This document shows positions 47,601 through 58,282 of a DNA stretch of 64,000 nucleotides, piece by piece. Below the pieces are notes generated by a model. The model had not been told where the DNA came from, ran no database searches, and was given only the letters and a program-made list of their open reading frames with translations. Source of the DNA: an uncultured beta proteobacterium (GTDB lineage: Bacteria; Pseudomonadota; Gammaproteobacteria; Burkholderiales; Burkholderiaceae_C); NCBI GenBank assembly GCA_903905735.1, contig CAIVHU010000216.1, positions 1-64,000 on the forward strand, in the 5' to 3' direction. Each line of letters opens with the position of its first letter. The first letter of the stretch is position 1. The position numbers were made by a program, and so were the translations under genes.

Positions 47601-48320
47601 TAAAAGTTGGTCTGCCTGGCGGACTGCCGCGACAAACTCGCGCATTCGAGAGGGGTCTTTGATGCCTTTGTGCTCTGGCACCTCGATGCCCGAGCTGACA
47701 TCCACCGCCAGCGTTTTACAACGTGGCCGCACTTGTGTGATGCCGTCGATCACGTTGGCAGCGGTCAGCCCACCACTCAAGACGAGGTGAGCGTTGACGT
47801 TTGGAGGAAGCAGTGACCAATTGAATGTTTGCCCACCACCGCCGAACCCGTCAATGTGCGCGTCCAGCAAAATGGCCTGAGCCTGTGAATAATCTTGCGC
47901 GAATTTTAAAAGATCAAAGCTCACACCCGCTTGACCCAGTGGAATACGCGCGGCGCGCAGGTATAAACGCTGGCCTTGCTCGCTGGCTGCCCAGCAGTCT
48001 TGTGGCGATTCATCACCATGAAATTGGATGCCAGCCCCTGCCACCTCTGCGCAGGCAGCTCTTATTTTTGTAGTCACTTCGTTGACGAACAGCAGCACTG
48101 GTGTGACGAAGGGCGGCAAGCGCCGGGCCAGTTCGGCGGCACGTTCGGGCGAGACAAAACGCGGGCTTTTGGCGTACATCACAAAACCGATGGCATCCGC
48201 ACCGGCGTTGACGGCGGCATCCACGTCCTGCTCGCGGGTGAAGCCACACATCTTGATGCGGGTTCGGCTGGCAGGCTGCGCTGAAAGCGACGGTGCTGCA
48301 GGTGAGGTGGTGGTCATCAA
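47589..48320 (-). CDS. trpF: Phosphoribosylanthranilate isomerase
   Basis: A 243-residue TIM-barrel isomerase in tryptophan synthesis. The catalytic Cys is in RIKMCGFTREQD (about 25) and the catalytic Asp is in LLDAHIDGFGGGGQTFNW (LLDAH). LSGGLTAANV and DVSSGIE bind phosphate. The ATG overlaps the truA stop by 4 bases. The last residues LLYNK and the stop sit at the edge of an interspersed repeat. Confidence 0.95.
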   Translation of the reverse strand: MMTTTSPAAPSLSAQPASRTRIKMCGFTREQDVDAAVNAGADAIGFVMYAKSPRFVSPERAAELARRLPPFVTPVLLFVNEVTTKIRAACAEVAGAGIQFHGDESPQDCWAASEQGQRLYLRAARIPLGQAGVSFDLLKFAQDYSQAQAILLDAHIDGFGGGGQTFNWSLLPPNVNAHLVLSGGLTAANVIDGITQVRPRCKTLAVDVSSGIEVPEHKGIKDPSRMREFVAAVRQADQLLYNK

Positions 48321-49108
48321 TAGGCTCCAGGCAGGCCGTCAAGCAGCGTCGGATGCTCGGGCAGGCCCCAGCGCGCATCGTAGCGCGGGCCGACAAAATA
48401 CAGGCCATAGGGCGAAAAGGTGGGCGCAGCGGCATCGCGGTCGCGCGCGGCCAGCACCTCCAGCACCCAGTCAGGCTCCTTGCGGCCATCGCCCACCATG
48501 ACCAGGCAACCCATCAGGTTGCGGATCATGTGGTGCAAAAAGGCGTTGGCCTCAAATTCAAAACGCCAGTAGGCACCTCGGCGGGTGATGTCGATGCGCC
48601 TCAGGTGTTTGACGGGCGACAAGGCCTGGCAGGCACTGGCGCGAAATGAGCTGAAATCGTGTTCGCCTTGCAGGTGGGTCGCGGATTCTTGCATACGTTC
48701 CAGGTTCAAAGGCTTATAGACCCAGCCGACGCGCCCGGTGTCGATGCTCGGGCGCACCGGCGAGTCCAGCAGCACATAGGCATAGCGCCGGGAGGTTGCG
48801 CTGGCACGGCAGTGAAACTCCGGCGGCATTATTCTGGCCCACTGCACGGCGATGTCGTGCGACAGCAGGGCATTGGGGCCACGCACCCAGGCCGATTCAG
48901 GGCGATCAATCGGCGTGTCAAAGTGGATCACCTGCATCAGGCCGTGCACCCCGGCATCGGTGCGCCCGGCGCACAAGGTGGAGACCTTTTGTCCGGTGAA
49001 TTCGCTTAAAGCAGCTTCCAGCTTGTCCTGAACCGTTTGGCCGGATGACTGGCTTTGCCAGCCTTGGTAGGCGAGCCCGTTGTAGCTGATGCCTAGCGCC
49101 AGCCTCAC
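48317..49108 (-). CDS. truA: tRNA pseudouridine(38-40) synthase
   Basis: A 263-residue enzyme that modifies the tRNA anticodon arm. The catalytic Asp is in CAGRTDAGVHGLMQ (about 53), and FLHHMIRNLMGCLVMVGDGRK is the conserved C-terminal half. It lies between fimV and trpF, as in many betaproteobacteria. Confidence 0.96.
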   Translation of the reverse strand: MRLALGISYNGLAYQGWQSQSSGQTVQDKLEAALSEFTGQKVSTLCAGRTDAGVHGLMQVIHFDTPIDRPESAWVRGPNALLSHDIAVQWARIMPPEFHCRASATSRRYAYVLLDSPVRPSIDTGRVGWVYKPLNLERMQESATHLQGEHDFSSFRASACQALSPVKHLRRIDITRRGAYWRFEFEANAFLHHMIRNLMGCLVMVGDGRKEPDWVLEVLAARDRDAAAPTFSPYGLYFVGPRYDARWGLPEHPTLLDGLPGAY

Positions 49109-49151
49109 GGTGTCGATACCGTCAACAGGTCAGCAGGGGTAGCGCGCAAAC

Positions 49152-51716
49152 TCAAAGCTTGTTGAGGGCGCTTTGCGCTTTGGCCCGCAAGTCGCCCGCC
49201 GCTTCGGCGATGACTTCTTCGATCAGCGCGCGCGCGCCGTCGTCGTCACCAATGGCGCGAAATTCGTCGGCCAGCGCCAGTTTGGTTTCCAGCGGGTCCA
49301 TGGCTTCCTCATCAAAGGTGCCGGGCATGGTGGCGTTGTCTTCGCCCAGATCCAGCGACAGCGATCCCAGATCAAACGACATCAGCTCGTTGTCGGGGGT
49401 CGTGGCCGCAGCAGTGGCCTCGTCACTGGTGGGGGCCATCTCAAGCTCCGGGGCAGGCATGGTGAAGTCCATTTTGTCACCCAGCTCGCCGCCTACCGTC
49501 GTGGGGCCATCGGGCTCTTCAGCTGGCGCTGTCAACGGGTCTTGGTGCGTCGACGGGAATTCAGCTGTCAGGGTTGGCAAGGCGGTGGCTTCAAACGCGC
49601 CCAGACCCGAAAAAGCGGTGGGCACGGCATCGCTGTGCGGCGATGCGGCTGTGGCCACTGGCTCGGGTGTTGACCCAGGTGCGGCGTCGTCGAGGGAGAA
49701 GTCCAGGTCCAGATCCAGTTCGCCAGGGCCGGTGGCAATATGCTCCAGGTCGGGTTCTTCGTCTTCGTTGGCGGGCAATTTGGCATTGGCAGACGGCGCG
49801 AAGGCGGGTTCGGTCTTGTCAAACTCGGGTAACTGCGAGGGCAGCGGTTGGCCGCCTGGCAGATACAGTGCGTTGTCAGGGTCGATGGTCAGACCTTTTT
49901 CGCAAATATGCTCCCACTCCTTGCCGGTGCCGTCGGTCAGGTTGAAGGCCAGGGCCGCGATGGACTCAAACGCCTTGACATCGTTGCGCTTGGCATAGAT
50001 GTCCAGCAATTTCTGGTGAATGGCGACGCGATGCGGGTTGGTGCGCAGGGCATCCTTCAAGATTTCTTCGGCTTGCAGATCACGGCCATAAGCCAGATAG
50101 ACATCTGCCTCAGCCACCGGGTCCACATCATCCACCGCATCGAGCTGGCTGGGTGAATAGACCATGGAAGAGCCGGTGGTCAGGTTGTCACCGGTATCGA
50201 CATTCTGGCCGCCACTGGCACCTGAAAAAGCTAGGTCGCTGTTGGCAAAGGTGCTGTCAAGCTGCTCAGCTTTTTTACGTTGCCTGACTTTGTACACGCC
50301 CAGCCCTGCCAGCAGGGCAAGCAGCGCGGCCGCACCGGCCGGGAGCATTGGGTTGTCCATGAGGTCGTCGATGAAACTGGGCTCTGCAGTGGGCTCAGGC
50401 ACCACCGGCGGTGGTGCCGGCTTTTTGGGCGCAGACGCAGGGGTTGCCTGCAATGCAGATGCGGGCTCAGAGGCTTTGGCTGCGACCTGCGGCTCCGGGG
50501 CGGGTGTTGTCACCGGTGCACTGGCAGCTGGGCTGGGTGCGCTGGCTGCTGTGGCGAGTTGGTCCAGTTCCTTGATGTTTTTGGCGATTTCTGCAGTGCG
50601 GCTGGCATCCGTCTCGGCGTTGCGCGTCTTGGCCATTTCCTCTTCACTTGATTTGCCCTGGACCGTGCCCTTGGAAAGGGTCAACTTGTCAGCGGTGGCG
50701 GCAGCGGGTTTTTTGTCTTCAACGGTGGCTTGTACCTTGCCACTGACATCGCGGGTGGCAGGCGCCACCTTGGCGCTGGGGACATTGCTGGCGAATTTGC
50801 GGCGGTAATCGTTGAAGTCCTGGCTTTGGGCTGTGATGAGTTGTGTCGCTTCAACCGGCGCGATCGCGCTGGCCTGGTCCTGGCTCGGGATGTTGACAAT
50901 GGCACCGGCCTTGAGGCGGTTGACGTTGTCCTGCATGAAGGCATCCGGGTTGGCGCGCAGCAAGGCCACCAGCATCTGGTCCAGCGATACGCTGGTGCCC
51001 TTGTGAGCAAGGGCTATCTGGCCAGCGGTGTCACCTGGCTTCACCTTGACAGTTTGGTCAACGGCTACGGGCTTGGGTGCGGGCTGTGCTGCAGGTGCCG
51101 GGCGGGTGGCGACTGCTACAGGCTTTGTAGCTGTAACTGCTGGTTTGGCGGGGGCTGGCTCACGCTTGGCGATGGGAGGTCGGGGGGCAGGCAGTGGCTC
51201 AGTTTGCGCCACGGCGGGTGCAGTCCTGGGCGGGGGGGCCGCGCGCTCGGGTGCCGGTGCGGGCAACTGTGTGCTGACCGGCGCACCGGCAGTCTGGTTG
51301 CGCAGGCTTGGCGGATCAAACAGCATGGTGTAGTCGCGCACGATCCGCCCGGTATTCCAGCTAGCCTCCAAAATCATGTCAACGAAGGGCTCACTGACAG
51401 CGCGATCGCTGCTAAGCCTGAGATAAGCGCGTCCATCGGGGCGACGTTGCAGCGTGGCCTTCAGGCTGCTCAAAGCCGGGTTGTAGTCTAGTCCTGCGGC
51501 TTGAAAGGCTCCGGGGGGTGCGACTTTGGTGACCAGACTGGCGGCTTCATCGGCATTGATGTCGAGGATGTCAACCTCGGCCTTGAGCGGTTCGCCCAGG
51601 GCCGACTGGACAGTGATGCGGCCCAGGGATAAAGCAGCCGCCGGCGGCACCCACACGCATAGCAGCGTAGCGACTGCCAGCGCGGTCAGTTGATAGTGAT
51701 GAGACTTCGCAATCAA
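49152..51716 (-). CDS. fimV: FimV-type peptidoglycan-binding protein (LysM, TPR)
   Basis: An 854-residue protein of the FimV/HubP polar-organiser family. A signal peptide (about 1-28, ending PPAAA) and the FimV N-terminal domain (LSLGRITVQSALGEPLKAEVDI) are followed by a Pro/Ala linker, a LysM domain (about 225-290, VKVKPGDTAGQIALAHKG), one membrane segment (about 478-500, MLPAGAAALLALLAGLGVY), acidic repeats and a FimV C-terminal TPR-like motif (ETKLALADEFRAIGDDDGARALIEEVI). The start is TTG 51716 with GGAGAG 7 bases before it; the promoter at 51797-51825 lies too close upstream to allow longer starts. Confidence 0.92.
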   Translation of the reverse strand: MIAKSHHYQLTALAVATLLCVWVPPAAALSLGRITVQSALGEPLKAEVDILDINADEAASLVTKVAPPGAFQAAGLDYNPALSSLKATLQRRPDGRAYLRLSSDRAVSEPFVDMILEASWNTGRIVRDYTMLFDPPSLRNQTAGAPVSTQLPAPAPERAAPPPRTAPAVAQTEPLPAPRPPIAKREPAPAKPAVTATKPVAVATRPAPAAQPAPKPVAVDQTVKVKPGDTAGQIALAHKGTSVSLDQMLVALLRANPDAFMQDNVNRLKAGAIVNIPSQDQASAIAPVEATQLITAQSQDFNDYRRKFASNVPSAKVAPATRDVSGKVQATVEDKKPAAATADKLTLSKGTVQGKSSEEEMAKTRNAETDASRTAEIAKNIKELDQLATAASAPSPAASAPVTTPAPEPQVAAKASEPASALQATPASAPKKPAPPPVVPEPTAEPSFIDDLMDNPMLPAGAAALLALLAGLGVYKVRQRKKAEQLDSTFANSDLAFSGASGGQNVDTGDNLTTGSSMVYSPSQLDAVDDVDPVAEADVYLAYGRDLQAEEILKDALRTNPHRVAIHQKLLDIYAKRNDVKAFESIAALAFNLTDGTGKEWEHICEKGLTIDPDNALYLPGGQPLPSQLPEFDKTEPAFAPSANAKLPANEDEEPDLEHIATGPGELDLDLDFSLDDAAPGSTPEPVATAASPHSDAVPTAFSGLGAFEATALPTLTAEFPSTHQDPLTAPAEEPDGPTTVGGELGDKMDFTMPAPELEMAPTSDEATAAATTPDNELMSFDLGSLSLDLGEDNATMPGTFDEEAMDPLETKLALADEFRAIGDDDGARALIEEVIAEAAGDLRAKAQSALNKL

Positions 51717-51796
51717 TTTGTGCTCTCCGGTTTGACAGCCAGCCGCGCATGGTCTGTTGCGGGCACCTTGCCCTGGGACTCGAAACAATAAAAAGC

Positions 51797-51825
51797 ACCA
51801 TAGCATCAATATGTTAGCCTGACAA
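51797..51825 (-). promoter_or_regulatory. Sigma-70 promoter of fimV
   Basis: On the minus strand TTGTCA (51820-51825), a 17-base spacer and TATGGT (51797-51802) give a good match. Transcription would start near 51790, leaving a ~75-base leader to TTG 51716. The rest of the 241-base gap to asd shows no gene. Confidence 0.6.
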
Positions 51826-51957
51826 GTTAAGTCAGCTTCTGAACATGTTGGCCGCGCATTTAGAGCACCGAGAGCGCGATTCTATGTTGTAGAGTGGCAA
51901 CGGCCCCGCACTTAACCCGTTGGTGTGTGTTTGACCGTCAAAACCAATCCAGACGGC

Positions 51958-53094
51958 TCAAGCTTGCAACAAAATTCGCAGCATGCGCCGCAGAGGTTCG
52001 GCAGCGCCCCACAATAACTGGTCACCCACCGTGAAAGCACCCACATACTCCGGCCCCATGGCCAGCTTGCGGATGCGCCCCACGGGGATGGTCATGGTGC
52101 CGGTGACGGCCACGGGTGTCAAGTCTTTGATGGTGGCTTCGCGGGTGTTGGGCACGATTTTGACCCAGGGGTTGTCGGCGGCAATCATGGCTTCAATATC
52201 AGCGCAGGGCACATCCTTTTTCAGCTTGAAGGTCAGTGCCTGGCTGTGGCAGCGCATGGCCCCCACGCGCACGCAAAAGCCGTCCACCGGAACGGGTGCC
52301 GAGCCAAAACCTTCGCCCATGCCCATGATTTTGTTGGTCTCGGCCATGCCTTTCCATTCTTCCTTGGACTGACCATTGCCCAAATCCTTGTCGATCCAGG
52401 GGATAAGCGAGCCACCCAGTGGCACGCCAAAGTTGGCTGTCTCGGCAGCACTCAGGATGCGCTGTTTGGCGATCACCAGACGGTCGATTTCCAGAATGGC
52501 GCTCTTGGGGTCGTCCAGCAGGGCCTTGACCTCGGCGTTGAGCGTGCCGTATTGGGTCAGCAACTCGCGCATGTGCTGGGCACCGCCGCCGCTGGCAGCC
52601 TGATAGGTTTGGGTGCTCATCCATTCGACCAGACCGGCCTTGTAAAGTGCCCCCACGCCCATCAACATGCAGCTCACGGTGCAGTTACCGCCCACCCAGT
52701 TTTTGCCACCCTGGCTCAATGCATTCTGTATGACCGGCATATTGACCGGGTCCAGAATGATCACCGCATTTTTTTCCATGCGAAGGGTGGATGCCGCGTC
52801 AATCCAGTGACCAGCCCAACCTGCGGCGCGCAGCTTGGGGAACACGGCGGTGGTGTAGTCGCCGCCCTGGGCACTGATGATGATGTCGCAGCGTTTCAAA
52901 GCCTCGATATTGAAGGCATCCTTTAACACGGTTTCGTTCTTGGCAATGGCCGGGGCCTGGCCACCGGCGTTGGAGGTGGAGAAAAACACTGGCTCGATCA
53001 AGTCAAAGTCACCTTCGGCTTGCATGCGGTCGATCAGCACCGAGCCGACCATGCCACGCCAGCCCACCAGTCCTACCAAATTGCCCACTTTCAT
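51958..53094 (-). CDS. asd: Aspartate-semialdehyde dehydrogenase
   Basis: A 378-residue enzyme making aspartate semialdehyde for lysine, threonine, methionine and diaminopimelate. It has NADP-binding [13 protein letters not shown] at the N-terminus, the catalytic Cys in [12 protein letters not shown] (the first Cys, about 136) and the substrate His in [15 protein letters not shown] (about 277). The length and CTVSCM motif match the Gram-negative ASD type. It lies between leuB and fimV. Confidence 0.96.
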   Translation of the reverse strand: MKVGNLVGLVGWRGMVGSVLIDRMQAEGDFDLIEPVFFSTSNAGGQAPAIAKNETVLKDAFNIEALKRCDIIISAQGGDYTTAVFPKLRAAGWAGHWIDAASTLRMEKNAVIILDPVNMPVIQNALSQGGKNWVGGNCTVSCMLMGVGALYKAGLVEWMSTQTYQAASGGGAQHMRELLTQYGTLNAEVKALLDDPKSAILEIDRLVIAKQRILSAAETANFGVPLGGSLIPWIDKDLGNGQSKEEWKGMAETNKIMGMGEGFGSAPVPVDGFCVRVGAMRCHSQALTFKLKKDVPCADIEAMIAADNPWVKIVPNTREATIKDLTPVAVTGTMTIPVGRIRKLAMGPEYVGAFTVGDQLLWGAAEPLRRMLRILLQA

Positions 53095-53161
53095 GTCATT
53101 ACCCCTTGAGATTGTCTAAAGTTGTGTCTGTCGTTGGTGACATCAGAAGGTTGACGCTGGC

Positions 53162-54232
53162 TTAGCGCAAAGCCTTCACCACGGCATTGCCCATCTCGAT
53201 GGTGGAGACACGCGTGGTGCCTTCGCTGTAAATGTCAGCCGTGCGCAGGCCTTGCGCCAACACGCTTTTCACGGCATTTTCAATGCGTTGGGCCGCTTCT
53301 TCCTGGTTCAGGCTGAAGCGCAGCATCATGGCCGCGCTCAAAATGGTGGCGAGCGGGTTGGCGATGCCCTGGCCGGCAATGTCAGGCGCGCTGCCGTGGC
53401 TGGGCTCGTACAGGCCCTTGCTGTTGGCATCCAGGCTGGCCGAGGGCAACATGCCAATCGAGCCGGTGAGCATGGAGGCTTCGTCCGAGAGGATGTCGCC
53501 AAACATGTTGCCGGTGACGATCACATCAAACTTTTTCGGGGCCTTGACCAGCTGCATGGCGGCGTTATCGACATACATGTGATCCAGCGCCACATCCGGG
53601 TATTGCTCGCTGACCTCAATGACCACGTCTTTCCAGAACTGGAAGGTTTCCAGCACGTTGGATTTATCGACACTGGTGACGCGTTTGCTGCGCTTGCGCG
53701 CCGCCTGGAAGGCCACATGGGCAATGCGTTCGATTTCCGGGCGGCTATAGCGCATGGTGTCAAAGGCTTCTTCGGCATCTGGGAAGTTACCGTCGGTGGC
53801 GATGCGCCGGCCGCGAGGCTGGCCAAAATAAATGTCACCGGTAAGCTCGCGAATGATCAGGATGTCCAGCCCCGACACCAGCTCAGGCTTCAGGCTGGAG
53901 GCATTGACCAGCTCCGGGTAGCAGATCGCAGGACGGAAGTTGGCGAACAAACCCAGGTTTTTGCGCAGGCCCAAAATGGCCTGCTCCGGGCGAAGGTGCC
54001 GGTCCAGCGTGTCATATTTCCAGTCGCCGACAGCACCGAACAGGATGGCATCGGCATCCTGCGCCAGTTTGAGGGTTGAGGCGGGCAGGGGGTGGCCGAG
54101 TGCTGCGTAGGCTGCGCCCCCAACCGGAGCGGTTTCCAGCTCAAGGGACAGGCCAAGTGCACGCAACACCTTGACGGCTTCCACCACAATTTCCGGACCA
54201 ATGCCATCACCTGGCAAGACTGCAATTTTCAT
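53162..54232 (-). CDS. leuB: 3-isopropylmalate dehydrogenase
   Basis: A 356-residue enzyme that oxidises and decarboxylates 3-isopropylmalate in leucine synthesis. It has [13 protein letters not shown] (5-17), substrate-binding arginines and Tyr around [13 protein letters not shown], the metal-binding Asp in [10 protein letters not shown] and [10 protein letters not shown], and adenine-binding [17 protein letters not shown] near residue 280. It follows leuD at 33 bases, across the repeat at the leuD 3' end. Confidence 0.97.
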   Translation of the reverse strand: MKIAVLPGDGIGPEIVVEAVKVLRALGLSLELETAPVGGAAYAALGHPLPASTLKLAQDADAILFGAVGDWKYDTLDRHLRPEQAILGLRKNLGLFANFRPAICYPELVNASSLKPELVSGLDILIIRELTGDIYFGQPRGRRIATDGNFPDAEEAFDTMRYSRPEIERIAHVAFQAARKRSKRVTSVDKSNVLETFQFWKDVVIEVSEQYPDVALDHMYVDNAAMQLVKAPKKFDVIVTGNMFGDILSDEASMLTGSIGMLPSASLDANSKGLYEPSHGSAPDIAGQGIANPLATILSAAMMLRFSLNQEEAAQRIENAVKSVLAQGLRTADIYSEGTTRVSTIEMGNAVVKALR

Positions 54233-54247
54233 GATGTATCTGGATGT

Positions 54248-54301
54248 TATAAAAATAGTAGCTGGTTACCCAAGCATCGTATGGGCTAGCCACGGTTTTT
54301 G
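54248..54301 (-). repeat. Interspersed palindromic repeat copy 11 (leuD 3' coding end)
   Basis: On the minus strand: AAAAACCGTGGCTAGCCCAT, then GGTAACCAGCTACTATTTTT. It encodes the LeuD C-terminal residues and stop, and leads into the leuB gap. Confidence 0.7.
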
Positions 54302-54916
54302 TGTCAAACGTTCGGCTTCAAAAGCTTTGATCTTGTCGGCGTGGCGTAGCGTCAAACCGATGTCGTCAAAACCATTGAGCAGGCAATACTTGCGAAACGC
54401 TTGCACGTCAAAAGGCAACTCCTCACCGCCGGGTTTGACCACCACCTGGCGTTCTAGATCAACCGTGAGCGTGTAGCCCGGGAAGGCCGAAACCTCATCA
54501 AACAACTGTCCGACCTGCGCTTCACTCAAGACGATGGGCAACAAGCCGTTCTTGAAGCTGTTGTTGAAGAAAATGTCGGCGTAGCTGGGTGCGATGATGG
54601 CCCGAAAGCCATATTGATCCAGCGCCCAGGGGGCGTGCTCGCGTGATGAGCCGCAGCCAAAGTTCTTGCGCGCCAACAGGATGGAGGCCCCCTGGTAGCG
54701 CGGCTGGTTCAGCACAAAGTCGGGGTTGGGGCGGCGCCTGGCCGGGTCCTGACCTGGATAACCGGCATCGAGGTAGCGCCATTCGTCAAACAGGTTCTGA
54801 CCAAAACCGGTCTTGCGGATAGATTTGAGAAACTGCTTGGGGATGATGGCATCGGTATCAACGTTTTCCCGGTCCATTGGGGCCACCAGGCCCTTGAGTA
54901 AAGTGAATTTTTGCAT
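54266..54916 (-). CDS. leuD: 3-isopropylmalate dehydratase small subunit
   Basis: A 216-residue swivelling-domain subunit that completes isopropylmalate isomerase with LeuC. It has [16 protein letters not shown] and the [13 protein letters not shown] motif (about 77-89) that contacts substrate. The C-terminal residues [10 protein letters not shown] come from an interspersed repeat and may be non-native. It is preceded by a small entericidin-type gene rather than directly by leuC. Confidence 0.96.
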   Translation of the reverse strand: MQKFTLLKGLVAPMDRENVDTDAIIPKQFLKSIRKTGFGQNLFDEWRYLDAGYPGQDPARRRPNPDFVLNQPRYQGASILLARKNFGCGSSREHAPWALDQYGFRAIIAPSYADIFFNNSFKNGLLPIVLSEAQVGQLFDEVSAFPGYTLTVDLERQVVVKPGGEELPFDVQAFRKYCLLNGFDDIGLTLRHADKIKAFEAERLTQKPWLAHTMLG

Positions 54917-54922
54917 GACGGG

Positions 54923-55051
54923 TTATTTATTGGCGGCGCCTTCGATGGCGGAGCCTGCTTTTTGAATGTCCTGGCCCATGCCTTTGACGGTGTTGCAACC
55001 TGTCAGACTCAAAAGACCGGCGATCAGCAAGGCGAAAGTGAGGCTTTTCAT
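54923..55051 (-). CDS. Entericidin-like small lipoprotein
   Basis: A 42-residue lipoprotein: MKSLTFALLIAGLLSLTGCNTVKGMGQDIQKAGSAIEGAANK has a signal peptide ending in the lipobox LTGC (Cys about 19), then a short amphipathic helix. This is the entericidin A/B pattern (NTVxGxGxDIxxAGxAI). E. coli entericidins form an antidote/toxin lipoprotein pair, but single copies in other bacteria have no proven role. It lies inside the leucine operon, between leuC and leuD. Confidence 0.9.
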   Translation of the reverse strand: MKSLTFALLIAGLLSLTGCNTVKGMGQDIQKAGSAIEGAANK

Positions 55052-55073
55052 GACGCAATCCTTGTGCAAAGCG

Positions 55074-56537
55074 TTAGACAAATTTTCTGACATCGACAAA
55101 ATGGCCGTGAATCGCTGCGGCAGCGGCCATCGCCGGGCTGACCAGATGGGTGCGACCTCCCGCGCCCTGGCGGCCTTCAAAATTGCGGTTGCTGGTGGAG
55201 GCGCAGCGTTCACCAGGCTCCAGCCGGTCGGCATTCATCGCCAGGCACATGGAACAGCCCGGCTCGCGCCAGTCAAAGCCGGCCGCCTTGAAAATCTCGT
55301 GCAGGCCTTCGCGCTCGGCCTGTTCCTTGACCAGGCCTGAGCCGGGCACCACCAGCGCCAGGCGGATGTTCGCAGCCACTTTTCGTCCTAGTGTCTTGAC
55401 TACGGCCGCCGCCTCGCGCATGTCTTCAATGCGGCTGTTGGTGCAGGAGCCGATGAACACCTTATCGACATACAGATCATCGAGCGCCTTGCCCGGCTCC
55501 AGCGCCATGTAAGCCAGCGCGCGCTCAATAGCACCGCGCTTGTTGGCATCTTTTTCCTTGTCCGGGTCAGGCACCCGGTCATTGATGCCCAGCACCATTT
55601 CGGGCGAGGTGCCCCAGGTCACCTGGGGCACCAGGGTGGACGCATCGAGGTCAATCGTGGTGTCAAAGTGTGCGTCAGGGTCAGAATGCAAGGTTTTCCA
55701 GTACGCCACCGCTTGGTCCCACTCCACGGCAGCAGCTATTTCACTGGCCGCATGGGCTCCAGGAGCCAGCGGACGACCTTTGATGTACTGGATGGTTTTG
55801 TCATCCACTGCCACCAGCCCGGCGCGGGCACCGGCCTCTATGGCCATGTTGCACACCGTCATCCGGCCTTCCATGCTGAGCGACCGGATGGCCGAGCCGC
55901 CAAATTCAATGGTGTAACCAGTGCCACCTGCGGTGCCGATTTTGCCGATCACGGCCAGCACAATGTCTTTGCCGCCACAGCCGCGCGGCAGGGTGCCCTC
56001 CACCTTGACCAGCATGTTTTTGGCTTTTTTGGCCAGCAGCGTCTGAGTGGCCATGACGTGCTCTACCTCGCTGGTGCCAATGCCATGTGCCAGCGCGCCA
56101 AACGCGCCGTGGGTAGAGGTGTGGGAATCACCACACACCACCGTCATGCCGGGCAGGGTGGCACCACTTTCGGGGCCAATCACATGAACAATGCCCTGGC
56201 GCTTGGACAGAAACGGAAAGTAGGCTGCCGCACCGTAAGACTTGATGTTGGCATCCAGCGTCAACACCTGTTCTTTGCTGGTGGGGTCGGTGATGCCGTC
56301 GTAACCGCGTTCCCAGCCATTGGTTGGCGTGTTGTGGTCGGCGGTGGCGACAATTGAACTCACCCGCCACAGCGGGCGGTGAGCTTGACGCAGCCCTTCA
56401 AACGCCTGCGGGCTGGTGACTTCATGCACCAGATGCCGGTCAATGTAGAGCAGCGCTGTGCCGTCTTCTTCGGTGTGGACGACATGCTCGTCCCAGAGTT
56501 TGTCATACAGGGTGCGGGCGTGCGATGTGGATGCCAT
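55074..56537 (-). CDS. leuC: 3-isopropylmalate dehydratase large subunit
   Basis: A 487-residue aconitase-family subunit carrying the [4Fe-4S] cluster. The cluster cysteines are in [11 protein letters not shown] (about 367) and [10 protein letters not shown] (about 428 and 431). [14 protein letters not shown] is the active-site motif. ATG 56537 ([20 protein letters not shown]) matches the family start better than the upstream in-frame ATGs. It precedes the entericidin and leuD genes. Confidence 0.96.
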   Translation of the reverse strand: MASTSHARTLYDKLWDEHVVHTEEDGTALLYIDRHLVHEVTSPQAFEGLRQAHRPLWRVSSIVATADHNTPTNGWERGYDGITDPTSKEQVLTLDANIKSYGAAAYFPFLSKRQGIVHVIGPESGATLPGMTVVCGDSHTSTHGAFGALAHGIGTSEVEHVMATQTLLAKKAKNMLVKVEGTLPRGCGGKDIVLAVIGKIGTAGGTGYTIEFGGSAIRSLSMEGRMTVCNMAIEAGARAGLVAVDDKTIQYIKGRPLAPGAHAASEIAAAVEWDQAVAYWKTLHSDPDAHFDTTIDLDASTLVPQVTWGTSPEMVLGINDRVPDPDKEKDANKRGAIERALAYMALEPGKALDDLYVDKVFIGSCTNSRIEDMREAAAVVKTLGRKVAANIRLALVVPGSGLVKEQAEREGLHEIFKAAGFDWREPGCSMCLAMNADRLEPGERCASTSNRNFEGRQGAGGRTHLVSPAMAAAAAIHGHFVDVRKFV

Positions 56538-56603
56538 GTGGGTGAAGTGGGTGGTGTTTGATCGAGTCATTTTAAACGGCACGCTGTATTGGCAAGTCCC
56601 ATG

Positions 56604-56637
56604 AAAAAGCCCGCCGGTGCTTCCCGCCGGCGGGCTT
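56604..56637 (-). terminator. Terminator of the sdh-gltA operon
   Basis: On the minus strand, GCCCGCCGG, a 9-base loop and CCGGCGGGC pair perfectly and are followed by TTTTT. It lies 16 bases after the gltA stop and separates the TCA genes from leuC. Confidence 0.9.
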
Positions 56638-56652
56638 GAACAGGAGAAAAAT

Positions 56653-57963
56653 TCAGCGCTCTGAAACTGGCTTGACGTTGCGGCTCACGTAACCGGTGAA
56701 CAGTTGACGCGGTCGACCAATCTTGTACTCAGGGTCGCTGATCATTTCGTTGAGTTGCGCAATCCAGCCGACGGTGCGGGCCAGGGCAAACACCCCGGTG
56801 AACAAATTGACCGGAATGCCAATGGCGCGCTGCACGATGCCGGAGTAGAAATCAACGTTCGGGTACAGCTTGCGTTGTACGAAGTAGTCGTCTTCCAGAG
56901 CGATCTTTTCCAGCTCTTTGGCCAGTTTGAACAGGGGATCGTTTTCCAGACCGAGTTCAGCCAGCACCTCGTTGCAGGTTTCCTGCATGAGCTTGGCGCG
57001 CGGGTCGTAGTTTTTGTACACGCGGTGACCAAAACCCATCAGCTTGACGCCGGAGTTTTTGTCCTTGACCTGCTCCATGAAGTGGCCGACCTTGGCCACA
57101 CCGCCCTGACGCTGGATGTCTTCGAGCATGTTCAGGCAGGCTTCGTTGGCACCACCGTGCGCCGGTCCCCACAGGCACGCGACACCGGCTGCAATGGCTG
57201 CAAACGGGTTGGTGCCCGACGAACCGCACAGACGGACCGTGGAGGTAGAGGCGTTCTGCTCGTGATCCGCATGCAGGATGAAGATGCGATCCAGCGCACG
57301 TTCCAGCACCGGGTTCACTTTGTACTCTTCGCAAGGCGTACCAAACATCATGCGCAGGAAGTTGCCTGCGTAGCTGAGTTCGTTGCGCGGGTACATATAT
57401 GGCTGACCCACACCGTATTTATAAGCCATGGCCACCAGCGTCGGCATTTTGGCAATCAACCGAATCGCAGCAACGTGGCGATGCTCGGGGTTGTTGATGT
57501 CGGTGCTGTCATGGTAGAAGGCCGACAAGGCACCAACCAAACCCGTCAACACGGCCATCGGGTGCGCGTCGCGACGGAAACCGCGCAGGAAAAATTGCAT
57601 CTGCTCGTTGACCATGGTGTGGTTCAAGATCAGCTTGTGGAAGTCACTGCGCTCGCTTTGCTTGGGCAGTTCACCCTTCAGCAGCAAATAGCAGGTATCC
57701 AGATAGTCACACTGCGTGGCCAACTGTTCAATCGGGTAGCCGCGGTATAGCAATTCACCCTTGTCACCATCAATGTAGGTGATAGCCGACTGGCAGGACG
57801 CCGTGGACAGAAAACCGGGGTCATAAGTGAACATGCCTGTTTGAGCGTAGAGCTTGCGAATGTCAACGACATCCGGCCCGACGCTGCCTTGGTACACAGG
57901 CAATTCAACGCTGGGGCTGCCGTTGGAAAACGACAGGGTGGCTTTGTTTTCAGCTAGCTTCAT
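56653..57963 (-). CDS. gltA: Citrate synthase
   Basis: A 436-residue type II (Gram-negative hexameric) citrate synthase, the entry enzyme of the TCA cycle. Catalytic residues are His in [15 protein letters not shown], His in [13 protein letters not shown] and Asp in PNVDFYSGI. The N-terminal small domain of the NADH-regulated type is present. The gene overlaps sdhE by 14 bases and ends the operon at the terminator 56604-56637. Confidence 0.97.
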   Translation of the reverse strand: MKLAENKATLSFSNGSPSVELPVYQGSVGPDVVDIRKLYAQTGMFTYDPGFLSTASCQSAITYIDGDKGELLYRGYPIEQLATQCDYLDTCYLLLKGELPKQSERSDFHKLILNHTMVNEQMQFFLRGFRRDAHPMAVLTGLVGALSAFYHDSTDINNPEHRHVAAIRLIAKMPTLVAMAYKYGVGQPYMYPRNELSYAGNFLRMMFGTPCEEYKVNPVLERALDRIFILHADHEQNASTSTVRLCGSSGTNPFAAIAAGVACLWGPAHGGANEACLNMLEDIQRQGGVAKVGHFMEQVKDKNSGVKLMGFGHRVYKNYDPRAKLMQETCNEVLAELGLENDPLFKLAKELEKIALEDDYFVQRKLYPNVDFYSGIVQRAIGIPVNLFTGVFALARTVGWIAQLNEMISDPEYKIGRPRQLFTGYVSRNVKPVSER

Positions 57964-58270
57964 TTTGGCCTTTCGGGTTTGCTCTCAACATATTCAACAC
58001 TTCGGAAACATGGTCACGATCCAGGTCAGCCTGCACCTGAGCCAGGGTCTTACGGCCAAGGTGCAAATCAAGCAGATCGTTGTCAGTCAAGTCCATTAGA
58101 GCCATCAGACCTTGCGCCTGCTTGACAGTGAGCGTGGATTCAAACTGTTTGAAGAAACGATCCACGAAAAGATCGTTTTCCAGCAATCCGCGGCGGCAAC
58201 GCCACTTGAGCTTACTAAGTGCTCTCTCGTCAATCAGATCATCCGGCAAGGTTGCCGCAAGGTTTTCCAT
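57950..58270 (-). CDS. sdhE: Succinate dehydrogenase assembly factor SdhE
   Basis: A 106-residue helical protein of the SdhE/YgfY (DUF339) family that helps attach FAD to SdhA. The family RGxxE motif appears as [17 protein letters not shown] (about 24-40). It lies between sdhB and gltA, overlapping gltA by 14 bases. Confidence 0.94.
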   Translation of the reverse strand: MENLAATLPDDLIDERALSKLKWRCRRGLLENDLFVDRFFKQFESTLTVKQAQGLMALMDLTDNDLLDLHLGRKTLAQVQADLDRDHVSEVLNMLRANPKGQNEAS

Positions 58271-58282
58271 GGATGGGCGTGG

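Noticed and set aside
46665-47603. 312-residue plus-strand frame opposite trpB
   Set aside because: Shadow of TrpB coding; GC-rich third positions explain its length.
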